From NCBI RefSeq assembly GCF_900095885.1, contig NZ_LT615367.1, positions 2,418,001-2,482,000 on the forward strand: a stretch of DNA of 64,000 nt. The letters are read 5' to 3'. Under the pieces are notes generated by a model. That model was not told the DNA's origin. It worked only from the letters and a program-made list of their open reading frames with translations, and did not search any database. This document shows positions 48,939 to 59,973 of the stretch, piece by piece. Within the stretch, counting starts at the first letter, position 1; each line of letters begins with the position of its first letter. The stretch comes from Dickeya aquatica (GTDB taxonomy: Bacteria > Pseudomonadota > Gammaproteobacteria > Enterobacterales > Enterobacteriaceae). Both the position numbers and the translations under genes were made by a program.

Positions 48939-48985
48939 CTGTTTTGTTGCCGGGCTGATAACAAATACGCCGCGGATTGACCGCT

Positions 48986-49588
48986 TTACTCCGTGACCAC
49001 CGACTCAACGCGGGCGGGAGCATACCACTGATCCCATCCTGGCCCCCAGGTGCGGTGATAACGGCGATCCCACACCGGGTCATAGACACGAGGCGGCAGC
49101 ATTACCTGCTGAACCACCCGCCAGCGTTTGTAACCGCGCACGTCAATCACCACATACCGATACGGCCTGTCACCAATCTTACCTTGTTCCGCACCCGCGA
49201 TCGGCCCTACCACTGTGACAAGCTGATTCTTGAGCTCGACGGGTTCGAGAAAACCGCTAACGTAAGCAACAAAGCGGCCCGGCGAGGGCGAATCCAGTGT
49301 CGGTCTGCCGCCGTCATCAAGCGGCAGGCTGACGATTTCCAGCCGGGTGCGATTGGCTTCATTGCGCACCTCTGCAACCTGCCCGCCAAAACGCGACTCC
49401 TGGCCGACAAACACTTTGGGATCGGTCATCACCCGGCGCAAATCCATCTGTGGCGTTGCCGAAGTACCGCGGATCTCCTCCGGTACCGTCACGCACCCCG
49501 ACACACCGAGCACGCTTAACACCAACACAGCATAGGCTATCGCCTTAGACCTGCGCCCCAGCCTCTTATGTGAGAACCTGTTCAGCAT
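48986..49588 (-). CDS. yeaY: Slp/YeaY family outer-membrane lipoprotein
   Basis: This 200-residue protein has an N-terminal lipoprotein signal with lipobox VSGC (Cys at about residue 32) and the Slp domain (FVGQESRFGGQVAEVRN, GRFVAYVSGFLEP). E. coli slp is starvation-induced and yeaY is a sigma-E target. GAGG precedes the ATG at 49588. It is upstream of fadD and downstream of tsaB, as in E. coli. Confidence 0.9.
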   Translation of the reverse strand: MLNRFSHKRLGRRSKAIAYAVLVLSVLGVSGCVTVPEEIRGTSATPQMDLRRVMTDPKVFVGQESRFGGQVAEVRNEANRTRLEIVSLPLDDGGRPTLDSPSPGRFVAYVSGFLEPVELKNQLVTVVGPIAGAEQGKIGDRPYRYVVIDVRGYKRWRVVQQVMLPPRVYDPVWDRRYHRTWGPGWDQWYAPARVESVVTE

Positions 49589-49792
49589 CGTCACCTCGCC
49601 TTTGTCTGGTTATCCGTGATGGCCGGCATCGGGTATCGTATGTGGCCGCTTTTCAGGAGCGAAACGGGTTTTCGCCCCTGCACTGAGACGCTCTGCGAGC
49701 GTGACACCGTGGTATTGCGGCCCCATCCCCTGCCAGCCTCACCGATTAGACTGTTTTCAACACGATAAGTTTGTCAGCATGATACGCTGCGG

Positions 49793-50494
49793 TTATTCAC
49801 GGCCGGGCAGCTTCTTCCATGCCACTTCATTGCGTAAATAGCAGGGTTGCGCCAGTTCCACACTGACTGCGCCGCCACGCTGCCACAGCGATAGCGCCAG
49901 CGGCAGCATATCCTGCGCCTGTGGCAGCAACGCCTCGGTGTGCTGCACGTTCAGGCCCGGTTGCACAATTAAATCCGGGTAAGTCTGCCAGCCGGTGCCC
50001 GCTGTCGCCCATTCACCCTGCCAGGATGCCGCCTGCGCCTGTAATTGCGCCGGGGCCAGCACCGCCTCGCTCTGCTCACCCTGCCAGCCGTGCGCGGCAT
50101 CAAACTGATACTGCGCCCAGTACACTTCGCCCATGCGTGCATCAATCGCGGTGAGCACCTGCGTTGCACCGCTCAAACGATGAGCACCCTGCGCCAGCGT
50201 CGCCAGCGTGGAAATCCCCAGCATCGGCAGTGATGCGCCCAGAGCCAGCCCCTGCGCGATACCAATTCCGATACGTACCCCGGTAAAACTGCCGGGCCCG
50301 CGCCCAAACGCCAGCGCATCCAGTTGGTTGAGCGTGATGCCATGCTCAGACAGAGCCTGTTGTACCATCGGGAGCACGCGCTGGGTGTGCTCGCGTGGGC
50401 AAATTTCAAACAGGGAAAAAATTTCACCGTCGTTCCACAGCGCAACGGAACAGGCTTCTGTTGCGGTATCAAGCGCTAAAATTCGCGTAGACAT
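49793..50494 (-). CDS. tsaB: TsaB, tRNA threonylcarbamoyladenosine synthesis protein
   Basis: This 233-residue ASKHA-fold protein has [15 protein letters not shown] and [14 protein letters not shown]. TsaB partners TsaD and TsaE to make t6A37 in tRNAs reading ANN codons; it is essential in E. coli. The start at 50494 gives E. coli length; the frame is open for 12 further codons. Confidence 0.96.
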   Translation of the reverse strand: MSTRILALDTATEACSVALWNDGEIFSLFEICPREHTQRVLPMVQQALSEHGITLNQLDALAFGRGPGSFTGVRIGIGIAQGLALGASLPMLGISTLATLAQGAHRLSGATQVLTAIDARMGEVYWAQYQFDAAHGWQGEQSEAVLAPAQLQAQAASWQGEWATAGTGWQTYPDLIVQPGLNVQHTEALLPQAQDMLPLALSLWQRGGAVSVELAQPCYLRNEVAWKKLPGRE

Positions 50495-50554
50495 GCCAAC
50501 CTCAGGCAGGAAAGTTTCAACGGCGCGCATGATAACAGCCCGCGCCGGTAAGCG

Positions 50555-52474
50555 TCACGGCTTGTGCATGAGAAAATCCATCGCCCGTTGCAGATTGCGG
50601 GTGCGGGGCGCAGGCGGCAAGCTTTTGAGAAAGACCTCACCGTAAGGTCGCGTCACCAGCCGGTCATCGCAAATTACCAGTACGCCCCGGTCCGTCACAT
50701 CACGGATAAGCCGCCCGACTCCCTGCTTTAAGGTGATAACGGCATCCGGTAACTGTACGCCATCAAACGGGTCGCCACCGCGCAGGCGGCAATCTTCCAT
50801 GCGGGCCTTGAGTAGCGGGTCATCTGGTGAAGTAAACGGTAATTTATCGATTATCACGCATGAGAGCGCATCCCCCCGCACATCCACCCCTTCCCAAAAG
50901 CTGCTGGTCGCCACCAGCAAGGCATTTCCAGCCGCTAAAAACTGGGTCAGCAACTGTGGCTTACTGGTTTCCCCTTGTACCAGCACTGGCAGCGTCAGCT
51001 GTGCGCGAAACTGAGCCGCCAGATCACGCATCATCTGATGCGAGGTACATAACATAAAACAGCGCCCCTGATTAGCCTCTATCAGCGGGCGTAGCATTTG
51101 TGCCAGTTTGCCGGCTGCATCCGGGCGATAGGTTTGCGGTAAGTGTCGCGGCACGCACAACAGCGCCTGACGGGCGTAATCAAACGGGCTCGGCAGCAGC
51201 AGGGTCTGTGCCTGCTCAAGGCCGAGACGCTCGGTAAAGTGGGTGAGGTTATCATTAACCGACAGCGTGGCAGAGGTGAAAATCCAGCAGGCGGGCTTGT
51301 CTTTCATCACCTCACGAAACTTATCCGCCACAGAAAGCGGCGTCAGCGCCAGCACAAAGTGGCGGGCATTGCATTCATACCAGTAGCTGTAACCGGGTTG
51401 TTCAACATCACGCAGGCGTTTTAGCCGGGCACGGTAGAGACTGGCACGCTCGAAAGCGGCATCCAGCAGCGCCGAACGCCCAAGCGAGAGTTTGGCCACA
51501 TCGGCACACAGCTCCAGCGCATCATCCAATAGCGTGAGCGCCCGCTGCAATGAGGTCTCACTCATCACATCGCGTAAATTGCCGCGAAAGCCGGGGTCGC
51601 CGAGGGCAAGACGAAGATCCTGAGTGCTCTGGCTTAGGCGGTCAGCGCTTTTTTGTAACTGGCTGGCATCGCGCACCTCGGTGCGATAGGCAATCACAAT
51701 GTCTTTTGCCAAATCCAGCAACTGGCGGCTGGTCAGTTGCTGGCCAAAATACTGACTGGCGATATCGGGTATTTGGTGGGCTTCGTCAAAAATTACCACC
51801 TCGCTATCGGGGATCAATTCAGCAAACCCGCTCTCTTTGACCACCATATCCGCCAGATAGAGGTGGTGATTGACCACCACCACATCCGCATCCAGCGCCC
51901 GGCGGCGAGCCTTCACCACAAAACAGTCTTTATAGTTTGGGCAATCGCTGCCAAGGCAATTGTCGTTAGTGCTGGTGACCAGCGGCCAGACGGCGCTGTC
52001 TTCTGCCACCTCGCCACACTGGCTGATATCGCCTTCGTCGGTTTGGGCCGACCAGCTTCGCAAGCGCACCAGTTCGTGCAGCAACTCCGGCCCCAGCCCT
52101 CCACCGACCAGCGACTGCTGTTCCAGCCGTTCGATACACACGTAGTTGGAGCGGCCTTTTAACAGCGCCAGTTTGCCACCAAAGGCCAGCGCCTGCGCCA
52201 CCATCGGCAAATCACGGCTATAGAGCTGGTCTTGCAGCGCCCGCGAGCCGGTAGAAATGATCACTTTTTTACCCGCACGCAGCGCCGGAGCCAGATAAGC
52301 GTAGGTTTTTCCTGTACCGGTTCCCGCTTCCACCACCAGTGGCCGCCGGGCATCAATGGCGGCGACAACGGCTTGCGCCATTTGACGCTGCGGCTCCCGG
52401 GGCCGGAAACCGGCTATCGCCCGCGCCAGCGCGCCATCATTGGCGAAATCATCGTTTAAACACTCTGCTGTCAC
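50555..52474 (-). CDS. yoaA: YoaA, XPD/DinG-type Fe-S DNA helicase
   Basis: This 639-residue superfamily 2 helicase has Walker A EAGTGTGKT, the DEAH box in VVIFDEAHQ, four cysteines in the Fe-S domain (NYVCIERL, then CLGSDCPNYKDC) and C-terminal motif VGRLIRD. In E. coli YoaA works with HolC in replication-fork repair. Start is GTG at 52474 (TAECLNDDF) with GAGG upstream, giving E. coli length. Confidence 0.95.
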   Translation of the reverse strand: MTAECLNDDFANDGALARAIAGFRPREPQRQMAQAVVAAIDARRPLVVEAGTGTGKTYAYLAPALRAGKKVIISTGSRALQDQLYSRDLPMVAQALAFGGKLALLKGRSNYVCIERLEQQSLVGGGLGPELLHELVRLRSWSAQTDEGDISQCGEVAEDSAVWPLVTSTNDNCLGSDCPNYKDCFVVKARRRALDADVVVVNHHLYLADMVVKESGFAELIPDSEVVIFDEAHQIPDIASQYFGQQLTSRQLLDLAKDIVIAYRTEVRDASQLQKSADRLSQSTQDLRLALGDPGFRGNLRDVMSETSLQRALTLLDDALELCADVAKLSLGRSALLDAAFERASLYRARLKRLRDVEQPGYSYWYECNARHFVLALTPLSVADKFREVMKDKPACWIFTSATLSVNDNLTHFTERLGLEQAQTLLLPSPFDYARQALLCVPRHLPQTYRPDAAGKLAQMLRPLIEANQGRCFMLCTSHQMMRDLAAQFRAQLTLPVLVQGETSKPQLLTQFLAAGNALLVATSSFWEGVDVRGDALSCVIIDKLPFTSPDDPLLKARMEDCRLRGGDPFDGVQLPDAVITLKQGVGRLIRDVTDRGVLVICDDRLVTRPYGEVFLKSLPPAPRTRNLQRAMDFLMHKP

Positions 52475-52658
52475 AGCGCCTCTCTTGTCTGGCGGTTCTG
52501 AGCCTGATGCTGGTGGAATATCCAGTAGCGGATTATGCCAAGTCGCCACCTCAGACACCACCTCGCTTCACATTTTTCGCCTGACAAGGCAGCGATCACC
52601 TTCGTCTTGCAAATATGCTAGTCTGCCTGCTTTTAGCCGCAACAAGGAAACTGATGGT

Positions 52659-53006
52659 ATGTCTATCACCCGTATTCATCCTGACGCTCGCTGGTCTGAT
52701 GCCGTTATCTACAACAACACGCTCTATTACACCAGCGTGCCGGAAAACCTTGATGAGGATGCCCGTGCCCAAACAGAAAATGCGCTGGCTTCACTGGACG
52801 CCATCCTGCAACAGGCGGGCTCTGATAAAAGCCGTCTGCTGGATGTGACCATTTTTCTGGCAGATAAAGCCGATTTTGCCGCGATGAACGCCGCCTGGGA
52901 TGCCTGGGTCGTCGCTGGCAGCGCGCCCGTGCGTTGCACGGTAGAAGCCCAACTGATGAACCCGAAATTCAAGGTGGAAATCAAAGCCATCGCGGCCGTT
53001 GGTTAA
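52659..53006 (+). CDS. yoaB: YoaB, RidA-family protein
   Basis: This 115-residue YjgF/YER057c/UK114 protein matches E. coli YoaB. The arginine of the RidA active site is in VRCTVEAQL. Members hydrolyse reactive enamine/imine intermediates from PLP enzymes; YoaB's own substrate is unsettled. It is divergent from yoaA. AAGGAA lies 5 bases before ACTGATGGT; the ATG at 52659 gives E. coli length. Confidence 0.93.
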   Translation: MSITRIHPDARWSDAVIYNNTLYYTSVPENLDEDARAQTENALASLDAILQQAGSDKSRLLDVTIFLADKADFAAMNAAWDAWVVAGSAPVRCTVEAQLMNPKFKVEIKAIAAVG

Positions 53007-53016
53007 CCGCTCAGCC

Positions 53017-53034
53017 GGGCGCGACGCGCCCTTT
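53017..53034 (+). terminator. Short hairpin after yoaB, probable terminator
   Basis: GGGCGC-GAC-GCGCCC followed by TTTAAA, 10 bases after the yoaB stop. The T-run is short. Confidence 0.55.
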
Positions 53035-53090
53035 AAACACCGGGTGTACAGACGACAACCCGCGTCGCCGTTATCGGACACAGACACGTA

Positions 53091-53306
53091 TTACGCCGGT
53101 GAATCACCCTCCTGACTCTCGTCCTCGTCACCCTCTTCCTCCTCAAAACGCGCCACCACCTTTGCCCCTTGATGGTTTTCACGCAGCGCCTGCGCCACCC
53201 GTGCTATCGCCTCACCGCTGCTCATCCCCTGCGCCATGAGCTGTTGTATTTTCTCTACCGCCTGCTGCTGCTGTTCATGGGTCAGTGCCGGGGTACCTGC
53301 AAACAT
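53091..53306 (-). CDS. yoaH: YoaH, small conserved protein (UPF0181)
   Basis: This 71-residue protein begins [20 protein letters not shown], close to E. coli YoaH (59 residues), with [12 protein letters not shown] and a Glu/Asp-rich tail about 12 residues longer. GGAGA precedes the ATG at 53306. Function unknown. It is divergent from pabB, sharing a 146-base promoter region. Confidence 0.92.
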   Translation of the reverse strand: MFAGTPALTHEQQQQAVEKIQQLMAQGMSSGEAIARVAQALRENHQGAKVVARFEEEEGDEDESQEGDSPA

Positions 53307-53452
53307 GTCGTTATCTCCTAAAACCTTTTTATACCGGGGAAGCCAGCGCACCCACACGGTTTGTGATACGCTTGCCATCGCTGTCATTTATGCCGCCGGT
53401 TCAGCATTCGGCTGCCGGTAGACCACCGTCGAGAAACCGTATTCATACCGCT

Positions 53453-54829
53453 ATGCCAACATCGCTAGTCTATCATGCTCTGCCCTATCAGCCCGATGCG
53501 CTGTTACACCTTTTTGGCTCACTGTCGCACCAGCCCTGGGCAATGTTGTTGCACTCCGGTTTTGCCGAACACCCTCATAACCGCTTTGATATTCTGGTCG
53601 CACAACCCCGTGTAACGCTACAAACGGTGGCAGAAACCACCACGGTGACCGACAGCAACGGCCGCGTATTAGCGACGTCATCTGACGATCCCTTTTTCTT
53701 GCTACACCAGCAAATGGATGCACTGAACCTGCATGCTGACCCTCACCCTGATTATCCGTTTCAGGGCGGCGCACTGGGGCTGTTTGGTTACGATTTGGGT
53801 CGCCGGGTAGAGCAACTGCCAAACCTTGCCTTGCGGGATATTGACCAGCCAGATATGGCCGTCGGCCTGTATGACTGGGCATTGATTGCCGATCATCAAC
53901 GCCAGTGCCTGACGCTGGTGGCCCACGGCGATGTTCAGGCTCGGCTGGCATGGTTAAATGCTCAGCCCAAGCGCCCCAGCCAAACCTTTCAGTTGACCGG
54001 CGACTGGCAGGCCAACATGAGCCGTGAGCAGTATGGCGAGAAATTTCGCCGCATCCAGCATTATCTGCGCGCCGGTGACTGCTATCAGATAAACCTCACC
54101 CAGCGTTTTCAGGCCCCCTATCAGGGTGATGAATGGCAGGCGTTTTTGCGCCTTTCAACCAGCAATCGTGCGCCGTTTTCCGCCTTTTTACGCCTGCCGC
54201 AGGGGGCGATACTTAGCGTTTCACCGGAACGTTTTCTGTGGCTGCATGACCACCACATTCAAACCCGCCCCATTAAAGGCACGCTGCCACGCCTGCCGCA
54301 GGCCGAGGAGGATGCACGCCAGGCCGCCCGGCTGGCCACGTCCGCCAAAGACCGGGCGGAAAACCTGATGATTGTCGATTTGTTGCGTAATGATATTGGC
54401 CGTGTTGCCGAACCGGGTAGCGTGCGGGTGCCTGAGCTGTTTGTCGTCGAGCCGTTCCCTGCCGTGCATCACTTGGTGAGTACCATCGAGGCTCGCTTAC
54501 CAACGTCGTTGCACGCCACCGATTTACTGCGTGCCTGTTTCCCCGGCGGCTCAATTACCGGAGCCCCCAAAGTACGCGCAATGACGATTATTGAAGAACT
54601 GGAGCCTCACCGTCGTAATGCCTATTGCGGCAGCATTGGCTACATCAGCCTGTGCGGCACGATGGACACCAATATTACAATCCGCACGCTGATCGCGGCC
54701 AACGGTGTGCTTTCCTGCTGGGCCGGCGGCGGAATTGTGGCCGACAGCAAGGAACAGGCAGAATATCAGGAAACATTCGACAAGCTTGGCCGCATCCTGC
54801 CGTTATTAACGGTATCAACAACGCGATAA
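53453..54829 (+). CDS. pabB: PabB, aminodeoxychorismate synthase component I
   Basis: This 458-residue chorismate-utilising enzyme has the PIKGT motif with the catalytic lysine, the DLLRNDIGR and [12 protein letters not shown] segments, and ends with GGGIVADS. With PabA it makes 4-amino-4-deoxychorismate for folate. The ATG at 53453 gives E. coli-like length; the frame is open upstream to 53285 across the yoaH start, which is not used. nudL follows after 14 bases. Confidence 0.96.
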   Translation: MPTSLVYHALPYQPDALLHLFGSLSHQPWAMLLHSGFAEHPHNRFDILVAQPRVTLQTVAETTTVTDSNGRVLATSSDDPFFLLHQQMDALNLHADPHPDYPFQGGALGLFGYDLGRRVEQLPNLALRDIDQPDMAVGLYDWALIADHQRQCLTLVAHGDVQARLAWLNAQPKRPSQTFQLTGDWQANMSREQYGEKFRRIQHYLRAGDCYQINLTQRFQAPYQGDEWQAFLRLSTSNRAPFSAFLRLPQGAILSVSPERFLWLHDHHIQTRPIKGTLPRLPQAEEDARQAARLATSAKDRAENLMIVDLLRNDIGRVAEPGSVRVPELFVVEPFPAVHHLVSTIEARLPTSLHATDLLRACFPGGSITGAPKVRAMTIIEELEPHRRNAYCGSIGYISLCGTMDTNITIRTLIAANGVLSCWAGGGIVADSKEQAEYQETFDKLGRILPLLTVSTTR

Positions 54830-54843
54830 GCAGGAATATCACC

Positions 54844-55452
54844 ATGTCTGATGCCCGACGATTACCCGCGTTTACCCCGGCTTATCAAGCCAGTGAATAT
54901 AATCTTGATGCCTTTATCACTCGCTTTCAGCTACAAGCGGCACCGTTTTTGCCCGCCACACAGCATGTCCGTGAAGCAGCGGTATTGGTGCCGGTCATCC
55001 GTCGGGCTGACCCTTGCCTGCTGCTGACCCGTCGCTCCACCAGACTTCGCAAACACGCAGGCCAGGTGGCCTTCCCCGGCGGAGCGGCTGACCCACAAGA
55101 TGCCTCGCTCATTGCCACCGCGCTGCGTGAAGCACACGAGGAAGTGGCCATTCCCCCTGATGCCGTAGACATTCTCGGCACGCTGCCTGCGTTTGACAGC
55201 ACCAGCGGTTATCGGGTGACACCGGTTGTTGGCCTGCTGCCAGACACCGTGCGTTTTCACCCGAATGCGGATGAAGTGGCAGAACTGTTTGAAATGCCGT
55301 TGCGCGAGGCGTTTACATTGCAGCGCTACCATGCGCTGGATATTAAACGTCATCAGCGCACCCACCGCGTTTATCTCTCCTGGTATCAGCAACAGTTTGT
55401 CTGGGGGCTGACGGCGGCCATTATCCGGCAGTTGGCATTACAGGTGGCCTAG
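54844..55452 (+). CDS. nudL: NudL, Nudix hydrolase (probable CoA pyrophosphatase)
   Basis: This 202-residue Nudix protein has the box [10 protein letters not shown]...REAHEEV and the NudL/CoAse segment [21 protein letters not shown] upstream of it. Relatives hydrolyse CoA and derivatives. It is translationally close to pabB, as in E. coli. Confidence 0.93.
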   Translation: MSDARRLPAFTPAYQASEYNLDAFITRFQLQAAPFLPATQHVREAAVLVPVIRRADPCLLLTRRSTRLRKHAGQVAFPGGAADPQDASLIATALREAHEEVAIPPDAVDILGTLPAFDSTSGYRVTPVVGLLPDTVRFHPNADEVAELFEMPLREAFTLQRYHALDIKRHQRTHRVYLSWYQQQFVWGLTAAIIRQLALQVA

Positions 55453-55745
55453 CCACCCAACTCACAGGCTCTGCCATAAGTTATTCTTTGGTAAAGCATA
55501 ACTTTATTTCATGTGAAAAGCCGAATATGGCAGCACATTATCCAATACAATAGCACGGAAAGAGATTTTTATTCTGGAATGGCATTTTATTCCAGAAGCA
55601 AGCCAGATAACCCGCTCCTACACATCAATTACCGTGTGGCGAACATCAGCGGATGGCGAACGATAAATCGTATAAATATGCCACTGTCTCTCAAATAAGT
55701 GTTATACCCAGACTAACAGGCCATCCCCTGAAAGGAGTATCCAGC

Positions 55746-57107
55746 GTGATAAGCGTATTCGACATGTTCAAAATCGGTATTGGCCCTTCCAGCTCTCATA
55801 CAGTCGGACCGATGAAAGCCGGTAAACAATTTGTCGATGAACTGCAACAGCAGGGGTTATTGACCCGGACAGAGCGCATTAAGGTAGACGTCTACGGTTC
55901 ACTGGCGCTGACAGGCAAAGGCCACCACACCGATATTGCGATTATTCTTGGTTTGGCTGGCAACCAACCCGACACCGTAGACATTGATGCCATTCCCGCG
56001 TTTATCCGCGACGTGGAGCTCAATGAGCGCCTGCTGCTGGCGGGCTGCCACGAGGTGGCGTTCCCCCGCGAAGGCGGTATGGTTTTTCGCGCCGAAAACC
56101 TGCCTTTACACGAAAACGGCATGACGCTGACAGCCCTTGCAGGCGATGTGCCGCTATACCGCCAGACCTATTACTCCATCGGCGGCGGCTTTATTGTGAC
56201 GCAAGAGCAATTTGGCCAGCCGCAGGCGTCCGAATGTGTCGTGCCACATCCTTATCGCTCGGCACTAGAGATTCTCAGTCATTGTAAACAAAGCGGCCTG
56301 TCTATTTCGGGCATGATGATGCGCAATGAACTGGCACTGCATAGCCGAGAAGAAATAGAAGACTATTTCGCCGCCGTGTGGCAAACCATGCGCACCTGCA
56401 TGGACAGAGGCATGAACACCGAAGGGGTATTGCCAGGCCCGCTGCGCGTTCCACGCCGTGCCGCAGCACTGCGGCGTATGCTGGTCTCATCAGACAAATT
56501 ATCCAGTGACCCGATGAACGTGGTGGATTGGGTGAACATGTTTGCCCTGGCGGTTAATGAAGAAAACGCCGCAGGCGGCCGGGTCGTGACAGCGCCGACC
56601 AATGGCGCTTGCGGGATTGTGCCTGCGGTACTGGCCTACTATGATCATTTTATCGAACCCGTTGGCCCCGGCATTTATCTGCGTTATTTCATGGCTGCTG
56701 GCGCTATCGGTTCACTATACAAAATGAATGCGTCTATCTCGGGTGCGGAAGTCGGCTGTCAGGGTGAAGTGGGTGTGGCCTGTTCGATGGCGGCAGCAGG
56801 CCTTGCCGAACTGCTCGGGGCCAGCCCGGAACAGGTGTGCGTGGCTGCTGAAATCGGCATGGAGCACAATCTGGGATTAACCTGTGATCCGGTCGCCGGT
56901 CAGGTGCAGGTGCCCTGCATTGAACGTAACGCTATTGCCGCTGTGAAAGCGATTAACGCCACCCGGATGGCCGTTCGCCGCACGACGGAGGCCAGAGTGT
57001 CGCTCGATAAAGTCATCGAAACCATGTATGAAACCGGTAAAGACATGAATGCCAAATACCGGGAAACGTCACGCGGTGGATTGGCTATCAAGGTGCAGTG
57101 CGACTAA
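55746..57107 (+). CDS. sdaA: L-serine dehydratase SdaA
   Basis: This 453-residue Fe-S enzyme converts L-serine to pyruvate and ammonia. It has [20 protein letters not shown] at the N terminus and conserved cysteines in the C-terminal domain ([26 protein letters not shown]) that hold a 4Fe-4S cluster. Start is GTG at 55746 with AAGGAG 7 bases upstream; E. coli SdaA has 454 residues. Confidence 0.96.
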   Translation: MISVFDMFKIGIGPSSSHTVGPMKAGKQFVDELQQQGLLTRTERIKVDVYGSLALTGKGHHTDIAIILGLAGNQPDTVDIDAIPAFIRDVELNERLLLAGCHEVAFPREGGMVFRAENLPLHENGMTLTALAGDVPLYRQTYYSIGGGFIVTQEQFGQPQASECVVPHPYRSALEILSHCKQSGLSISGMMMRNELALHSREEIEDYFAAVWQTMRTCMDRGMNTEGVLPGPLRVPRRAAALRRMLVSSDKLSSDPMNVVDWVNMFALAVNEENAAGGRVVTAPTNGACGIVPAVLAYYDHFIEPVGPGIYLRYFMAAGAIGSLYKMNASISGAEVGCQGEVGVACSMAAAGLAELLGASPEQVCVAAEIGMEHNLGLTCDPVAGQVQVPCIERNAIAAVKAINATRMAVRRTTEARVSLDKVIETMYETGKDMNAKYRETSRGGLAIKVQCD

Positions 57108-57177
57108 GGTAACAGGTAATACTCCGGCAACTAACGCCACAACTGGCCCCTGCGCCTGACCATCATCACGCAATCAC

Positions 57178-57225
57178 AAAACGCAGGATGAACGCCGCAG
57201 ATTGACCGCGTTCATCCTGCGTTTT
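57178..57225. terminator. Strong bidirectional terminator between sdaA and yoaE
   Basis: Perfect 18-bp stem (57178-57195 with 57208-57225; core GCAGGATGAACGC) and 12-base loop. It has T's on the 3' side on both strands and lies between convergent genes. A second 10-bp inverted repeat (57257-57266 and 57269-57278) lies just past the yoaE stop. Confidence 0.9.
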
Positions 57226-57282
57226 CGCTCACGGGTGGCCTGTCACGAAAACGTTTTTGCCCCGGTACACCGGGGCAAAGCG

Positions 57283-58842
57283 TCATGATGACGCCATTCG
57301 CATCGCCGCCTCTTGCCCGCGGGTGATCCGCACCAGCTCAATACGGTAATCGGATGCGGCAAGAATATGGAAATTTAAACCATGCAACACCAGGTGATCG
57401 CCAATTTTCGGGAATTCATCACTGTGGGCCAGCAACAACCCCGCCAGCGAGGTGTAATCCTCTTTTGGGTCAACCAGTTCATGAATGTCGAGAACCTGTT
57501 GCAGCGAGTGTAAATCTGTCCCACCGCGCACCAGCCAGCCATCACCTTCCTGAGTGATATCCAGCGTTTCATCTTCGTCAGGAAACTCACCGGCAATCGC
57601 CTCCAGCACATCCAGCGGCGTAACCAGTCCCTGAACCACGCCAAATTCATTGCTCACCATCACCAGACTCCCTTTGGCGCGGCGTAACACCGGCAGCAGG
57701 TTAATCACATCCAGTGTTTCCGGCACCACAATAGGCGGCGTAGCGGCAGCAAACTGCTCAACATCCATGTGCTCATCCAATGCTACCAGCAAATCCTTGG
57801 CGCGCACCACCCCAACCAACTCATCGAGTGACCCGCGACAAACAGGAAACAGGCTGTGCGGCGTATCGAGCAATTGCAGGCGAATATCCTGCACCGAACG
57901 CTCACTGTCTACCCAGGAAATATCGGTTCGCGGTGTCATCACACTGCGCAACGAGCGCGATGCCAGCGTCAGCACCCCGCTAATCATGTAGCGTTCCTCT
58001 TCGGCAAACGTCTCTTGCGGCGGCTGTTTGGGCTGGGTCTGCTCGTCATCATCGCTGGCTTTGTTGCGTGCACCCATCAGGCGCAAAATCGCCTCGGCAG
58101 TGCGCTCACGCATTGGCCGGTGAGATTGATGTTTCATAAAGTTATGACGGGCAATCTGGTTGAACATTTCAATCAGAATCGAGAAGCCAATCGCGGCATA
58201 CAGGTAGCCTTTCGGGATATGGAAACCAAACCCTTCAGCCACCAGGCTCAGGCCAATCATCAGCAAGAAGCTAAGACACAATACCACGACCGTGGTATGC
58301 GCATTCACAAAGCGCGTTAAGGGCTTGGAGGCCAGTAGCATCATGCTCATGGCAATAACGACGGCCGTCATCATCACCCCGAGGTGGTTAACCATACCGA
58401 CCGCAGTAATCACCGCATCCAGCGAGAACACCGCATCCAGAATGACAATCTGGATGACCACGGCCCAGAAACTGGCATGGGCACGGTTCGTGTTGGCATC
58501 ATGCGGGCGGTTTTCCAGCCGTTCATGTAATTCCATCGTGGCTTTAAATAACAGGAATATCCCGCCCGCCAGCAAGATAAGGTCGCGCCCGGAAAAACTG
58601 AACTCGCCCACATGAAACAGGGGTTGTGTTAACGTCACCATCCACGAAATCAGCGACAACAGACCAAGGCGCATCAATAACGCCAACGACAGCCCGATAA
58701 CACGCGCTTTATCGCGCTGCTTAGGGGGTAATTTATCCGCCAGAATGGCGATAAACACCAGATTGTCGATACCCAGCACAATCTCAAGCACTACCAGCGT
58801 CAGTAAGCCTGCCCAGATTGAGGGATCCAGCAGAAATTCCAT
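57283..58842 (-). CDS. yoaE: YoaE, TerC-family membrane protein with CBS and CorC domains
   Basis: This 519-residue protein matches E. coli YoaE (518). The N-terminal TerC domain has about seven helices ([17 protein letters not shown], with acidic in-membrane residues; [15 protein letters not shown]). Then come two CBS domains and a C-terminal CorC/HlyC domain. TerC proteins act in metal, notably manganese, export during membrane-protein metalation; the nearby mntP fits that theme. Confidence 0.94.
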   Translation of the reverse strand: MEFLLDPSIWAGLLTLVVLEIVLGIDNLVFIAILADKLPPKQRDKARVIGLSLALLMRLGLLSLISWMVTLTQPLFHVGEFSFSGRDLILLAGGIFLLFKATMELHERLENRPHDANTNRAHASFWAVVIQIVILDAVFSLDAVITAVGMVNHLGVMMTAVVIAMSMMLLASKPLTRFVNAHTTVVVLCLSFLLMIGLSLVAEGFGFHIPKGYLYAAIGFSILIEMFNQIARHNFMKHQSHRPMRERTAEAILRLMGARNKASDDDEQTQPKQPPQETFAEEERYMISGVLTLASRSLRSVMTPRTDISWVDSERSVQDIRLQLLDTPHSLFPVCRGSLDELVGVVRAKDLLVALDEHMDVEQFAAATPPIVVPETLDVINLLPVLRRAKGSLVMVSNEFGVVQGLVTPLDVLEAIAGEFPDEDETLDITQEGDGWLVRGGTDLHSLQQVLDIHELVDPKEDYTSLAGLLLAHSDEFPKIGDHLVLHGLNFHILAASDYRIELVRITRGQEAAMRMASS

Positions 58843-58926
58843 GTCAGACTCCGAAAAATGAACGCGCGAACGCCATCAATGCCGTGGCATTGTGCGGTAA
58901 TCGTGTAAGAGAGGGGTGCGATAATA

Positions 58927-58960
58927 AAATACGTGATAAAGAAATACGTGATAAAGAAAT
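58927..58960 (+). repeat. Tandem repeat, 15-bp unit, just over two copies
   Basis: AAATACGTGATAAAG is repeated exactly at 58927-58941 and 58942-58956, followed by AAAT of a third unit. It lies about 85 bases upstream of yoaE. Confidence 0.85.
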
Positions 58961-59366
58961 ATCACTACCGATCAGGGAATGGCGTAAAGCGCCTGCTATA
59001 TCACAACCACCGCCGGGCAACGCCGGGGTAAGAGAAATGAATCGTCGGTGACAGTCCATGGGAAGGGCGTTTGCCCGTTACTCCTCTGTAATAAAAGGGA
59101 AGACAACTTTAACAGAGTTAATAGCATTTTCCACAACGATTTTATCAGCCTGCGAAATGTGTCGCACACGCTACACCCGCATGACGCCTCAGCGTAAGGC
59201 ACAACGAGGTATACCATAATGGCCCACTGCGCCTTCACGCTCGGCTACAACCAAAGCCTCGCCCGAGTGTCCTGATTTTCCGCACACTGATGTCCGTCTG
59301 AGATATAAAAAAAGTATGATACCGGAAACACTCGTCACCCGGCGGGTGCTCATCAGCTGAATATTC

Positions 59367-59656
59367 ATGATGTATTATCCAACCTTATCCGTTATCCAAC
59401 ATATGGTTTTTTAAAGAAATAAGATCTCATTATATATCCCTGAACATATTGTTTATTCTCGTGTTAAAAAAAGCATTGCATACCAGCCGGTTTTTGATAA
59501 AAAAATTAATGAGAATAGACGTTTATTTACTGAGGCAACACCGCTTGGTGGTGATGAAAAACCATATTATTTCATGATAAAAAATCCGGGAATTAACAAT
59601 AAAGAACCGATGTACCCGCGGTTATCCTTCCCCTTAAAAATAACGTTGTTATTTTA
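59367..59656 (+). pseudogene. Unrecognised decayed coding sequence
   Basis: The ATG at 59367 opens 15 codons (MMYYPTLSVIQHMVF), a TAA follows at 59412, then about 80 open codons in the same frame to a stop at 59654. The second part has protein-like composition (RRLFTEATPLGGDEKPYYFM, IKNPGINNKEPMYPRL), with more Lys, Asn and Tyr and lower GC than neighbours, suggesting a transferred gene with a nonsense mutation. I recognise no family, and no start codon or ribosome site supports an intact gene. Confidence 0.3.
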
Positions 59657-59784
59657 ACCACACAATACTTGATGTATTTTCGGGCAATCAGTTTTCCGCT
59701 AAAAGATGATAATAATTCTCAATTTCATGAAGAATTTCCATATTATTTATAGTTGTTTCACGGCAAAGTAATATGGTATCTTTG

Positions 59785-59965
59785 CGCCGTCATTGGGGAG
59801 TAGCCGATTCCTGAAATAGTTTAATTCAGGGATGCCCGTATCAACATACTCGTTCTTTTCTGAACGTGGTGCGGGCGGCCAACGAGCAGGCGAGACCATA
59901 GACACGCTATCTGCCGTCTGGTTGGGGGTGGGTTGCGTGGATATGGAGAACCGCCCAGCCGAGGC
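59785..59965 (+). promoter_or_regulatory. yybP-ykoY manganese riboswitch in the mntP leader
   Basis: The leader carries the hallmark GGGGAGTAGCCG (from 59795), a hairpin CCTGAAAT...ATTCAGG, then CCAACGAGCAGGCGAGACCAT, the conserved second half seen in E. coli mntP and alx leaders. In E. coli Mn2+ binding raises mntP expression. Boundaries are approximate. Confidence 0.85.
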
Positions 59966-59973
59966 TATTACAT

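Larger units (their letters stand above)
58843..59784. other. Long intergenic region between yoaE and mntP
   Basis: About 940 bases without a recognised gene. It holds a 15-bp tandem repeat (58927-58960) and, at 59367-59656, an AT-rich open frame resembling a decayed gene (both annotated). In E. coli manXYZ lies in this interval; no trace of it is seen here. Confidence 0.5.
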
